Shown here: positions 8,968 through 16,856 of the stretch, one piece after another | How positions within the stretch are numbered: position 1 is the first letter of the stretch | Layout of the letters: every line of letters begins with the position of its first letter | NCBI GenBank assembly: GCA_009838975.1 | Contig: VXQO01000150.1 | Coordinates: 1-64,000, forward strand | Direction of reading: 5' to 3' | DNA: 64,000 nt | Origin: Gemmatimonadota bacterium | Lineage (GTDB): Bacteria > Gemmatimonadota > Gemmatimonadetes > Longimicrobiales > Gaopeijiaceae | Notes under the pieces: model-generated | What the model was told of the DNA's origin: nothing | Database searches by the model: none | The model's input: the letters and a program-made list of their open reading frames with translations, nothing else | Position numbers and translations under genes: made by a program

Positions 8968-9101
8968 GTGTCCAGTGTCCCCGGTGCGCGGTGGGCGCGC
9001 AAGTTGGATCGGGGATTTGCTAGATTTGCAGGATCGCCGCCGCGTTCGGCATCTTGGACCCGACCGGCCGCACCGCCCTGTCTCCGGAGGTTCGCAAGCA
9101 A

Positions 9102-9401
9102 GTGCCCGTAACCGAAAAAGCCGTGCGCAACGCGCTCAGGACCGTGAAGGACCCGGAGCTGAACCTGGACCTCGTGGTGCTGGGGCTGGTGTACGACATC
9201 GAGGTCGATGGTTCGACCGCGAAGGCCACGATCTCGCTGACGACGCCGATGTGCCCCGCTGCGGGACAGATCCTCGAGGACGCGAAGGCGGCGGTCGCGA
9301 GTGTCGAGGGCGTCGAGGAGGCGGAGGTCGACCTCACCTTCGAGCCGCCCTGGACGCCGGAGCGGATCAGCCCCCTGATCCGGTCGTCCCTGGGGATCTG
9401 A
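9102..9401 (+). CDS. MIP18/SufT (DUF59) family Fe-S assembly-type protein
   Basis: About 99-aa MIP18-family domain, a fold used in iron-sulfur cluster assembly (SufT) and in PaaD. Motifs: ALRTVKDPELNLDLVVLGLVYD near the N-terminus, TTPMCPAAGQI with the conserved cysteine, and the FEPPWTPERISP C-terminal signature. GTG 9102 is chosen because GGAGG at 9086-9090 precedes it; a TTG at 9054 is an in-frame alternative. It heads the paa gene cluster, 29 bp before paaA, and is the first of two MIP18 proteins there. It probably supports metallocentre assembly of the epoxidase; this is inferred from context. Confidence 0.85.
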   Translation: MPVTEKAVRNALRTVKDPELNLDLVVLGLVYDIEVDGSTAKATISLTTPMCPAAGQILEDAKAAVASVEGVEEAEVDLTFEPPWTPERISPLIRSSLGI

Positions 9402-9430
9402 CGCATGACCGACACTGACGGAACGAAGCG

Positions 9431-10369
9431 ATGTCACAGCGCGCCGAAGACGAACTGAAGCAGAAGATCCGAAAGGGGTACATCCTCGAGTCTCCCGAGG
9501 AGATGACGCCCGGGTACAGGAAGGCGATCATCGTCCAGCTCACCGTGCAGGCGGACACCGAACTGATGAGCGCCCCGGCCTACTGGCTGGCGGCACGGCA
9601 TGCACCGTCCACCAACACGCAGGTCAGCGCGCACGCGATCATCCAGGACGAACTGGCGCACGCCAACATCGCCTACCGGCTGCTCGAGGACATGGGCGTG
9701 TCGAAGGAGCACCTGGTTTACGGCCGCGAGCCGAATGAGTTCAAGCACCCCTACGGCTTCGACCAGCCGCTCGACAACTGGGCCGAACTGGTCGTGGCCA
9801 ACGGTTTCTTCGACCGGGCCGGCATCTGCCTGCTCGGGGACGTTCACCGCAACACCTCCTACGGTCCCCTCAAGCGGGCGCTGATCAAGGTGGACATGGA
9901 GGAGACCTTCCACCTGCGCCACGGAGAGGTGTGGATGCGCCGGCTGGCCCGCGCGGGAGGGGCGGCGACGGAGCTGTTGCAGCGCTGCGTCGACTGGATG
10001 TTCCCGATGACCATCGAGTGGTTCGGGCTGCCGGACGACCTGAAGCGCCACAGCGGACAGCTCGACTACAAGCTCAAGGGACTCACCAACGACGAACTCC
10101 GCCAGCTGTGGATGTCGTCGACCGTTCCGCTGTGCGAGAGCCTGGGGCTGTCGGTGCCGGCGCACTACGACGCGGCCGCCGAGGAATACGTGCTCGACTA
10201 TCCCTTCCCGTGTGAGTATGACCCGGAGGAGAAGCGCTGGCTCTTCGAAGACGGCAAGATCTCGTGGAGTGCCGTCTTCGAGCGCTGGAAGGGGCGCGGG
10301 CCGATGAACGAGCGGTACGTCGAGTCCGTGCGGCGGTCGCGTGGCGCGGTCTCCTCGTGGCTGAACTAG
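9431..10369 (+). CDS. paaA: Phenylacetyl-CoA 1,2-epoxidase, catalytic subunit PaaA
   Basis: Catalytic diiron subunit of the multicomponent ring 1,2-epoxidase that converts phenylacetyl-CoA and O2 to the epoxide in aerobic phenylacetate degradation. 312 aa. The ferritin-like iron-binding motifs are visible as DELAHANIAYRLLEDMG and VDMEETFHLRHGEVW. The conserved WFGLPDD and the acidic C-terminal part with ISWSAVFERWKGRGP fit the family and its usual length. The next gene (MIP18-type PaaD) starts inside its last codons. PaaB and PaaC follow; no paaE reductase or paaK ligase is in the window, so electron supply must come from elsewhere. Confidence 0.95.
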   Translation: MSQRAEDELKQKIRKGYILESPEEMTPGYRKAIIVQLTVQADTELMSAPAYWLAARHAPSTNTQVSAHAIIQDELAHANIAYRLLEDMGVSKEHLVYGREPNEFKHPYGFDQPLDNWAELVVANGFFDRAGICLLGDVHRNTSYGPLKRALIKVDMEETFHLRHGEVWMRRLARAGGAATELLQRCVDWMFPMTIEWFGLPDDLKRHSGQLDYKLKGLTNDELRQLWMSSTVPLCESLGLSVPAHYDAAAEEYVLDYPFPCEYDPEEKRWLFEDGKISWSAVFERWKGRGPMNERYVESVRRSRGAVSSWLN

Positions 10370-10821
10370 GCACCGCCACGCTGGCGCCGCAATCGCCGGG
10401 CATCCGTCGCCGGCGCCCGCTGAAGACGCTGCTGGCCGAGCGGCCGCTGGTGCAGCTCCACGCGTCGGGCGGACGCGACCGGTGGTCGGCCCCGCTCGCG
10501 GAGGTTCCGGTCGACGGGAACGCTGCGCTGCTGGCCGTCCTGGACGAAGTCCTCGACCCCGAACTCCCCATTTCGGTCGTCGAACTGGGCCTGGTCTACG
10601 GGGTCGACTTCCGGGATGGGAGGGCTACGGTCGACCTGACCTTCACGGCCACCGCCTGTCCCTGCATGGATTTCATCAGGCAGGACGTCACCGACCGGAT
10701 CGAGAGGGAGCCCTGGGTGCGCTCGGTCGAGATCAACGAAGTGTGGGATCCTCCCTGGACGACCGCGCGGATCAGCGAAGAGGGCCGCCGGAAGCTGGGG
10801 CGGCTCGGGGTGGGCGCATGA
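10357..10821 (+). CDS. paaD: PaaD-like MIP18-domain protein lacking the zinc ribbon
   Basis: 154-aa protein matching the N-terminal MIP18 half of PaaD, the factor thought to mature the PaaA diiron centre. The domain (about 55-150) has LDEVLDPELPISVVELGLVYG, then TATACPCMDFIRQ with two cysteines, and WDPPWTTARISEEG. It ends right after this domain, whereas classical PaaD continues into a four-cysteine ribbon. That ribbon is encoded separately at 11838-12077. An N-terminal stretch of about 50 residues is basic and unlike classical PaaD. GTG 10357 overlaps the paaA stop and gives the most compact reading. Its stop overlaps the paaB ATG. Confidence 0.85.
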   Translation: MAELGTATLAPQSPGIRRRRPLKTLLAERPLVQLHASGGRDRWSAPLAEVPVDGNAALLAVLDEVLDPELPISVVELGLVYGVDFRDGRATVDLTFTATACPCMDFIRQDVTDRIEREPWVRSVEINEVWDPPWTTARISEEGRRKLGRLGVGA

Positions 10822-11075
10822 GCGGCGCGCGGGGTGGCCTGGCCGAATCCGTGTACGAGGTCTTCGCGCGCAAGACCCGGGGCGAGCCGCTCCGGCACAT
10901 CGGCTACATCGACGCGCCGGGCGACGAGCTGGCGCGGGTCTACGCGTGGAAGACCTACGACGAGGAGAACTGGTTCGAGATGTGCGTGGTCCCCCGAGGC
11001 GCCGTGATGCCGGTGAACCGGACGGACGGCCCCTGGGCCGCGAACCGGCCCGGAAGGAAGGACGGCGCCGGGTGA
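10818..11075 (+). CDS. paaB: Phenylacetyl-CoA epoxidase subunit PaaB
   Basis: Small (85 aa) PaaB/EthD-like bridging subunit of the phenylacetyl-CoA epoxidase complex. Recognised by YEVFARKTRGEPLRHIGYID at the N-terminus and the DELARVYAWKTYDEENWFEM segment, which are characteristic of PaaB. The ATG at 10818 overlaps the upstream TGA (ATGA) and its own TGA overlaps the paaC GTG. The unusual order here is A-D(MIP18)-B-C-D(ribbon) rather than A-B-C-D-E. Confidence 0.93.
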   Translation: MSGARGGLAESVYEVFARKTRGEPLRHIGYIDAPGDELARVYAWKTYDEENWFEMCVVPRGAVMPVNRTDGPWAANRPGRKDGAG

Positions 11076-11830
11076 GCGCGCCGGACCCTCTCGCCCGCCA
11101 CATACTCAGTCTGGCGGACACGAAGCGGCTTCTGGGTATCCGCTACAGCGACTGGATTCTGGGGAGCCCGTCGATCGAAACCGGGATCGCAGCGTCTTCG
11201 ATGGCCCAGGACGAGTGGGGGCATGCGCGCCTGCTGTACTCGATGCTCAAGCGTCTGGGATTCGATCCCTTCGAGGTGGAGCACGAGCGTCCCGCCGACC
11301 GCTACTACTCGGCCCCCGCACTGGACGACCCCTTCGAGGACTGGGCCGACTTCGTCGCGGCCACGGTCGTCGTCGACGGCGCGCTGGCCGTCGCGCTCGA
11401 GAGCTTCGGCGGCGGGAACTTCGCGCTGGCCCGGTCCCGCGTGCCGAAGATGCTGGCCGAAGAGGAGTACCACCGGCAGTTCGGCGCGGCCTGGTTCACC
11501 CGCCTTGCCGGCTCGGGCGGAGAAGGCGCCGCGCGTGTGCGGGCCGCGGCCCTCGCGATGCTGCCGTCCACTCTGGCCTGGCTCCTCCCGGACGACGATC
11601 TCAACGGGACGCTTGTCGAGGAGGGTGCGATATGGGCCGGCGCCCGTGTGCGCGAGGCGTGCGAGGCCCGGATCGGCGCCACGCTGGCGGCGGCCGGAGT
11701 GGCTCTGGCGGACATCGAGCCTGCCCGTGCGGGGTGGGACCCGGAGCGGCGCCGTGGCCCTGGCGCGCCGGCCGAAGAAGCGGTGGAGCGCGCGCGCGGC
11801 GACCGCAACCGCGCGCTGTTCGTGGAGTAG
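11072..11830 (+). CDS. paaC: Phenylacetyl-CoA epoxidase structural subunit PaaC
   Basis: 252-aa ferritin-like structural subunit that pairs with PaaA. Visible family segments: IRYSDWILGSPSIETGIA, AQDEWGHARLLYSML, EDWADFVAATVVVDGALAVA and MLAEEEYHRQFG. The GTG at 11072 overlaps the paaB stop. PaaC resembles PaaA in fold but is regarded as non-catalytic. The C-terminal about 30 residues are rich in Arg/Ala. It is followed after 7 bp by the separate PaaD-type zinc ribbon gene. Confidence 0.93.
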   Translation: MSAPDPLARHILSLADTKRLLGIRYSDWILGSPSIETGIAASSMAQDEWGHARLLYSMLKRLGFDPFEVEHERPADRYYSAPALDDPFEDWADFVAATVVVDGALAVALESFGGGNFALARSRVPKMLAEEEYHRQFGAAWFTRLAGSGGEGAARVRAAALAMLPSTLAWLLPDDDLNGTLVEEGAIWAGARVREACEARIGATLAAAGVALADIEPARAGWDPERRRGPGAPAEEAVERARGDRNRALFVE

Positions 11831-11837
11831 CGGCGCC

Positions 11838-12077
11838 GTGGCATCGAACTCACCCTCGCCATCGCTCCCGGATGCGCCGCCGTGCCCCTTTTGCGCCGGC
11901 ACGCGCACCGAGATCATGTCACTGTTCGGAAGCCACGCATCGCTGACCACCTGCTGGTGCGCGGACTGCCGCAGCCCCTTCGAGTTCCTGCGCTGGCGCG
12001 ACCCCTCGGCAGCGGCGCCGAGGGTCGCGGCGACCGGGGATCCCGGGAACATGGACCCGCGCCCGGGGGTTGAGTAA
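11838..12077 (+). CDS. Stand-alone PaaD-type zinc-ribbon protein
   Basis: 79-aa protein whose middle section is a four-cysteine ribbon. It begins CPFCAGTRTEIMSLFGSHAS and ends CWCADCRSPFEFLRW. From memory, the C-terminal tail of E. coli PaaD has the same layout (CPRC ... EFGSTACKALYRC-x2-C-REPFDYF). The paaD gene two positions upstream stops before this region, so PaaD appears split into two polypeptides within one operon. The GTG at 11838 follows paaC by 7 bp. The C-terminal 25 residues are low complexity. The most likely job is maturation of the epoxidase together with the MIP18 protein; this is inference. Confidence 0.8.
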   Translation: MASNSPSPSLPDAPPCPFCAGTRTEIMSLFGSHASLTTCWCADCRSPFEFLRWRDPSAAAPRVAATGDPGNMDPRPGVE

Positions 12078-12127
12078 AGTTGCCAGGCGTTCAGTCACCA
12101 CGCAGGAAGGAGCAGTCGAGCCTGCCC

Positions 12128-12859
12128 ATGTCCCGTTCGAACAACCGACCACCGTACCGATCGCTTGCGGCACCGGAGAGCGCCGCCCTGCTCATCCTCT
12201 GCTTCCTGTTCGTGCTGCCCGTCCTGGCCTGTGCTTCCGGACAGCTCGAGCTGCCCAATCCCCGGCGCCTGGTCATCTATTCCGGCGCGCGCCTCACTCC
12301 TGAAAAGGAGCGAATGGAAGAGGTGGACGCACGGGTTCGGGAGCAGATGGACAGCATCACCCTCGATCCGTCATTCATGATCATCACCCAGCCGCAGGAG
12401 GGCCCGGTCTATCCCTGGGAACAAATGCGGCTCAATGCCGTGGGGGACACCGCCAACCTGAGCTATCAGCCCGGCGGGGGTCTCCGGCGGGGAGCGTACC
12501 TCATCTACGCGCACCTCCACCTCATGGCGGCGCAGAACCGGCTGGACCGCTGGCTGCCGGAGGCCGTCGGCGCCGACGACTTCGAGCTCGAGAAGGCGAT
12601 CCTGCGACAGGTTGCGGAAGTTTGGCTATACCAGCGGTCGATCTTCGACGCGCGTCCCTACAGCATCCTGGACGAAATCACCTACGCCAGCGAGAACGGC
12701 TTCCTCGACGAGTTCATACTGACCGCTCGCCCCGGATCGTTCGTGGAGGCGCGGAGGGACTGGCTGGCTGAGAACCCCGACGGCAACGCCGCGTACGTGG
12801 AATGGTTCCAGCGGACCTTCGAGCGCGACCCGCCCGGGTGGAGCCGGGGGTCACAGTAG
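12128..12859 (+). CDS. Putative lipoprotein of unknown function
   Basis: 243-aa exported protein. The N-terminus has a long hydrophobic core ending VLPVLACASG, which fits a lipobox with Cys acylation. The mature part is helical and acidic, with a PRRLVIYSGARLTPEKERMEEVDARV region and a GGLRRGAYLIYAHLHLMAAQ helix. Start ATG 12128 is chosen because it gives the signal peptide directly; an in-frame ATG 48 bp upstream would add a polar leader. I do not recognise the family. It lies downstream of the paa operon with about 50 bp between. Confidence 0.7.
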   Translation: MSRSNNRPPYRSLAAPESAALLILCFLFVLPVLACASGQLELPNPRRLVIYSGARLTPEKERMEEVDARVREQMDSITLDPSFMIITQPQEGPVYPWEQMRLNAVGDTANLSYQPGGGLRRGAYLIYAHLHLMAAQNRLDRWLPEAVGADDFELEKAILRQVAEVWLYQRSIFDARPYSILDEITYASENGFLDEFILTARPGSFVEARRDWLAENPDGNAAYVEWFQRTFERDPPGWSRGSQ

Positions 12860-12890
12860 CGCCGACCGGGCCTGAAACCGGGCTTGCCGC

Positions 12891-13208
12891 CTACGAGGGC
12901 AATCTGAGGGACCATCCCGTGGCGACATCGCGGGCGGCCTCGTCCCGGACGTGGACATCGACTCGCCCGGTACGCGCCAGGCGCGCATCGCTCACGCGAC
13001 CGCCGAAGAGCGCGAACCCGTCGACCTGGATGCGCGTTTCCGGCCCGTCGCCGGTCCCTGCAACCAGGGTGCCGGACTTCAGTTCCTTTATCGCGGGCGC
13101 TTCGCCCCTCCTCAGGCGCAGGCGGAGGATGCGGCCGCCGTGCGGGTGATCGTAGGCGTCGATGACGGCAAAAACCGCCTTGGCTTGCGTCGAATCAATC
13201 ACGGTCAT
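12891..13208 (-). CDS. Small hypothetical protein
   Basis: 105-aa soluble protein without signal peptide or membrane segment. It alternates short beta-prone strands (AVFAVIDAYDHPHGGRILRLRLRRG, TRIQVDGFALFGG, GRVDVHVRDE), suggesting a small beta-barrel. It sits alone on the minus strand between two plus-strand genes. I do not recognise a family. The ATG at 13208 and a plausible composition support it, but it could be spurious. Confidence 0.5.
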   Translation of the reverse strand: MTVIDSTQAKAVFAVIDAYDHPHGGRILRLRLRRGEAPAIKELKSGTLVAGTGDGPETRIQVDGFALFGGRVSDARLARTGRVDVHVRDEAARDVATGWSLRLPS

Positions 13209-13301
13209 CTACTCTGTGGGATGGCAAGTGCCGCCGCCGGCTGAAGCGCCGCCAAATCCGGACGCAGTACACTAGAACCCCCCTGGCCCAAGCGTCAACG
13301 G

Positions 13302-14813
13302 ATGACCGACACACCTCCCGAGCGCGACCTCGTCCCCGGTTCCTTTCTGGAAGATCCCGAGGAGATGCGGCGTTCCGGCTACGCCGTCGTGGACGCCATC
13401 CTGGATCGCTGGACGAATCTGAGGGACGGCGCGGCCTGGCGGGGGGCGACCCGGGATGTGACCGAGCCGCTGCTCCACGGCCCGCCTCCTGAAGAGGGCC
13501 GCGATCTCGACCCGTTGCTGCGGGAGATCGCAGGCGACATCATGCCGCTGGCGGGCCGGATCGACCACCCCCGCTTCCTCGCCTTCATCCCCTCGAGTCC
13601 GACATGGGCTTCGGTTCTGGCCAGCTTCCTCGTCAACGGGTACAACGTCTTCCAGGGCACCTGGCTGGAGTCCGGCGGTCCATCGCAGATCGAGGTCACG
13701 GTGACCGACTGGTTCCGCGAGTGGATGGGCTACCCCGAAAGCGGTGGGGGACTGCTCACGAGCGGCGGGTCCGCGGCAAACCTGATCGCGATCGTCGCCG
13801 CCCGTGAAGCGGCCGGCAATCCGGCGCGCGGGACCGTCTACATGTCGGAACAGGCCCACGCTTCGGTGGGGCGGGCGGCCAGGATTGCGGGGATCGATCC
13901 GGCTCTGTTCCGCGCCGTACCCGTCGATGGATCCTTCCGCCTGTCCCCCCGGCACCTTGCGGCCGCCGTGGAGCGGGATCGCGCCGACGGGCTTGAGCCG
14001 TTCTGTCTGGTGGCCAACGCGGGAACGACCAACACGGGCAGCATTGATCCCCTGGCCGAACTGTCGGAAATCGCGCGGTCCGAAGGCCTGTGGTATCACG
14101 TCGACGGAGCCTACGGAGGGTTCGCGGTGCTGGATTCCTCGACACGGCCCCTGCTCGACGGGATCGAACTGTCCGACAGCGTCACCCTCGATCCCCACAA
14201 GTGGCTCTTCCAGCCGTACGAGACCGGGTGCCTCATCGCCCGCGACGTCAGCCGCCTTGCTTCGGCATTCCGGATCATGCCGGACTATCTGCAGGACGCG
14301 GAATGGGGCCCCAGTCACGTCAATTTCTGCGACCGGGGACTCCAGCTCACCAGGACGTTCCGAGCCCTGCGCGTATGGCTCTCGATTCAGAGATACGGAC
14401 TGGCGGCCCACAGGAAGGAGATCGCCCGGGCGATCGCGCTGGCGCGTGTTGCCGAGGCCAGGGTGCACTCCGAGGAGGAACTGGAGCTTCTCTCGCCGCA
14501 GAGTCTCGGGGTGGTCTGCTTCCGCTACCGGGGTGACGGGTCCGTGCCGCTGGGGAGCCTCGACGATCTCAACAGGCGCATCCAGAGGGACATCGTGAAC
14601 TCAGGCTTTGCGATGATGTCCTCGACGCGAATACGGGAGTGTTTTTCCCTGCGCTTCTGCGTCCTCAACTACAGGACGACGCGGGAAGACCTCGAGCGCA
14701 CTCTCGACAGGATCGTCGAAGCGGGCCGGCGTCTGTGCGCCGACTACAGCGAACCCGCTGGCCCGAGCAGTCCCGAGCCGGGCCGCCGGGTTCCCGGGAG
14801 AGCCCGGGCGTGA
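13302..14813 (+). CDS. Group II PLP-dependent amino-acid decarboxylase (aromatic type)
   Basis: 503-aa fold-type I PLP decarboxylase of the aromatic-L-amino-acid / tyrosine / glutamate decarboxylase family. The PLP-binding lysine is K300 in TLDPHKWLFQPYE. The HVDGAYGGFA aspartate that contacts the pyridine nitrogen and the LLTSGGSAANLIAI cofactor loop are also visible. The N-terminal HPRFLAFIPSSP segment is typical of aromatic decarboxylases. The product would be an amine plus CO2; which amino acid is used is not decidable here. It starts a run of four genes with overlapping stops and starts. Confidence 0.92.
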   Translation: MTDTPPERDLVPGSFLEDPEEMRRSGYAVVDAILDRWTNLRDGAAWRGATRDVTEPLLHGPPPEEGRDLDPLLREIAGDIMPLAGRIDHPRFLAFIPSSPTWASVLASFLVNGYNVFQGTWLESGGPSQIEVTVTDWFREWMGYPESGGGLLTSGGSAANLIAIVAAREAAGNPARGTVYMSEQAHASVGRAARIAGIDPALFRAVPVDGSFRLSPRHLAAAVERDRADGLEPFCLVANAGTTNTGSIDPLAELSEIARSEGLWYHVDGAYGGFAVLDSSTRPLLDGIELSDSVTLDPHKWLFQPYETGCLIARDVSRLASAFRIMPDYLQDAEWGPSHVNFCDRGLQLTRTFRALRVWLSIQRYGLAAHRKEIARAIALARVAEARVHSEEELELLSPQSLGVVCFRYRGDGSVPLGSLDDLNRRIQRDIVNSGFAMMSSTRIRECFSLRFCVLNYRTTREDLERTLDRIVEAGRRLCADYSEPAGPSSPEPGRRVPGRARA

Positions 14814-15556
14814 AGCCCTGGGTGTGGGCAGGCATCACGGCGGTCCTGGCGGTCGTCTTCTCGGCCTCCGGACTGGGGGATCCGCTTCGTTCGGTGGTTG
14901 CGGCCGCATGGCTGGCCCTGGTCCCCGCGCTGGTGGCGGGGCAGGAATTGCCGTCCGCGGAAGCCCTGCGCGCCCAGCGCCTGGCCGTGTATCTCAGTTC
15001 GGCCCTGGTGCTTGTCCTGGCGGGAGGAGTGACGCTGCTGCTGTCGTCGGAGTTGCGAGACGGCGCCGGGATCTGGCTGGAATGGGACGCCCCAACGCCG
15101 TTCCTGCTCGGTGCCGCCGGTTTGCTGACGGTTTGCGGACTGGCGGTCGCATATCTTTTCCGGGGACTCTCCGCGTTCTTCGGCTGGCAGGAGACGGAGA
15201 CCGTCCGTGCGATCATGCCGGCCACACCAGTGGAAAAGGGGTTGTTTGCGGTGCTTGCACTCGCCGCCGGTTTCGGCGAAGAGCTCGTCTTCCGCGGGTT
15301 CCTGACCGCGTTTCTGGTCCCATGGTTCGGTTCCAGCCTGCTCGCCGCCCTGCCGGTCAGCGCGGCATTCGGTATGCTTCACGGGTACCAGGGGCCGCAC
15401 GGCATGGCGCGGGCCGGTGTCACCGGCCTGATTCTGGCCCTGGGCGTCGCCTGGACCGGGAGCCTGTGGCCCGCGATCCTGGCGCATACCGCGCTGAATC
15501 TCCTGTTCGGACTGGTTCTGCGCCGATCTCTACTTGGAGGAGTGTTGTGGAAATAG
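14810..15556 (+). CDS. CPBP family intramembrane metalloprotease
   Basis: 248-aa polytopic membrane protein of the CPBP/Abi (CAAX protease-like) family. The diagnostic motifs are GFGEELVFRGFL (EExxxR), SAAFGMLHGYQG (FxxxH) and ILAHTALNLLFG (HxxxN), all within predicted helices. These form a membrane-embedded zinc protease site; bacterial members act in peptide maturation, self-immunity or signalling. The GTG at 14810 overlaps the decarboxylase stop. About six membrane spans are visible. Substrate unknown. Confidence 0.88.
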   Translation: MKPWVWAGITAVLAVVFSASGLGDPLRSVVAAAWLALVPALVAGQELPSAEALRAQRLAVYLSSALVLVLAGGVTLLLSSELRDGAGIWLEWDAPTPFLLGAAGLLTVCGLAVAYLFRGLSAFFGWQETETVRAIMPATPVEKGLFAVLALAAGFGEELVFRGFLTAFLVPWFGSSLLAALPVSAAFGMLHGYQGPHGMARAGVTGLILALGVAWTGSLWPAILAHTALNLLFGLVLRRSLLGGVLWK

Positions 15557-15954
15557 ACCTGGCCCTCACGGCGGACGCGGCCACGATCGACGGATCGGGC
15601 AAGCTCAACCTGCTGGGGATCTTCGACCAGATCAGCGTGCAGCAGTTTCCTGCGCGACACGGTCGCCTGGCCCTGGTGCTGCGCTTCCTGGGGGGTGCCG
15701 GCGACGCCGGTACGCACAACCTGAGCATCACACTCGCCAGCCCGGGCGGGGAGCAGCTCCTCTCGCTCAACGGCGAACTGAACGTCAGGCCGGGACGGGG
15801 CAGCCTGCAGACGGGCATCCGTGTGCCCCACGTGATCAACCTCGACGGAATCGTCTTCAAGGAGCAGGGCATCCATACCTTCGACGTCGTCGTGAACGGG
15901 CGCCACAAGGCCACCCTGCCGCTTACGATCGCAAAGCGGAGCAGGATGGCATGA
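15547..15954 (+). CDS. DUF6941-like small beta-rich protein
   Basis: 135-aa soluble protein starting at GTG 15547, preceded by GGAGGAG about 8 bases upstream. It overlaps the CPBP gene by 10 bp. The opening (EIDLALTADAATIDGSGKLNLLGIFDQI) and beta-strand alternation throughout (FLGGAGDAGTHNLSITL, GIHTFDVVVNGRH) resemble a small family annotated DUF6941, known only as a conserved domain. I place it there tentatively. No catalytic motif is visible. Function unknown. Confidence 0.75.
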   Translation: MEIDLALTADAATIDGSGKLNLLGIFDQISVQQFPARHGRLALVLRFLGGAGDAGTHNLSITLASPGGEQLLSLNGELNVRPGRGSLQTGIRVPHVINLDGIVFKEQGIHTFDVVVNGRHKATLPLTIAKRSRMA

Positions 15955-16772
15955 CGCGCACGGTGGCCCGACTGCGCATCCATCCTGTGAAGGGGGCGCG
16001 CGGCCTGGACGTGCAGTCCGTGGATTTCGACGCGTTCGGACCGCGGTTCGACCGCCGCTGGATGGTGGTCGGACCCGACGGCACCTTCGTGTCGCAGCGC
16101 TCCACGCCCCGGCTGGCAACCGTGCGCCCGAAGGTGGACGAACGCTCCCTGACCCTGGCCGCGCCGGGAATCGAGGCCCTGAAGCTGCCCATCGCTCCGC
16201 AGGGGGATCCTGTCCGGATCACCGTATGGAGTTCCGAGCTGGAGGTCCGCACCGTTTCGCCGGAGGCGGACGGCTGGCTGTCCACCGTCCTCGGAGGTGC
16301 CCACCGTCTCGTCTTCATGAGCGACCAGGATGTTCGCAACACCGACCCGGCCTATGCCGACGGTCACCGGGTCTCCTTCGCCGACGGCTATCCGGCTCTT
16401 CTGGTCACCCGGGGCTCCGTCGCAGAGCTGGCGCGGCGGGCCGGGCGCGATATCCCAGTCGAGCGCTTCCGCCCGAACATCGTCGTCAGCGGCGACCGTC
16501 CCCACGAGGAGGACTTCTGGCGCGGCTTCACGATCGGAGACCTGCGCTTCAGCGGCGTGAAGCTCTGTGCCCGCTGCAAGGTCACGACCATCGACCAGGA
16601 CTCCGGCACCCGGGACTCCGACCGCGAACCGCTGCGAACGCTCGCGCGCTACCGCCGCATCGAGAGCCTCGTCTACTTCGGGCTCAACGTGGTCCACCAC
16701 GGTACCGGGCGGGTTTCGCTGGGGGACTCCGTGGAGGTCCTGGACCACGGCATCGTGCGCGGGGCGCTCTGA
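15951..16772 (+). CDS. MOSC domain protein, YcbX-like
   Basis: 273-aa protein with an N-terminal MOSC beta-barrel (VARLRIHPVKGARGLDVQSV, then FDRRWMVVGPDGTFVSQR) and a C-terminal MOSC domain. The conserved cysteine lies in LCARCKVTTIDQDSGT. MOSC proteins bind the molybdenum cofactor or transfer sulfur, and YcbX-type members detoxify N-hydroxylated compounds using Moco. The ATG at 15951 overlaps the previous stop. No ferredoxin domain is fused, unlike E. coli YcbX. It is the last gene of the overlapping chain that begins with the decarboxylase. Confidence 0.9.
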   Translation: MTRTVARLRIHPVKGARGLDVQSVDFDAFGPRFDRRWMVVGPDGTFVSQRSTPRLATVRPKVDERSLTLAAPGIEALKLPIAPQGDPVRITVWSSELEVRTVSPEADGWLSTVLGGAHRLVFMSDQDVRNTDPAYADGHRVSFADGYPALLVTRGSVAELARRAGRDIPVERFRPNIVVSGDRPHEEDFWRGFTIGDLRFSGVKLCARCKVTTIDQDSGTRDSDREPLRTLARYRRIESLVYFGLNVVHHGTGRVSLGDSVEVLDHGIVRGAL

Positions 16773-16795
16773 ACCGAATTCGTGCCTGTTCGGTT
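16772..16795. repeat. Inverted repeat between the MOSC gene and gyrA
   Basis: Perfect 7-bp arms AACCGAA (16772-16778) and TTCGGTT (16789-16795) around a 10-base loop, right at the MOSC stop codon. It is followed by ACATTT rather than a real T-run. It could be a weak terminator or a leader structure ahead of gyrA; the sequence alone does not decide. Confidence 0.35.
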
Positions 16796-16856
16796 ACATT
16801 TCGGAGCGAGAGGTCCGGCCGCTCCGTTGTGACGCATCCAAGCCAGGTAGGTGCGA

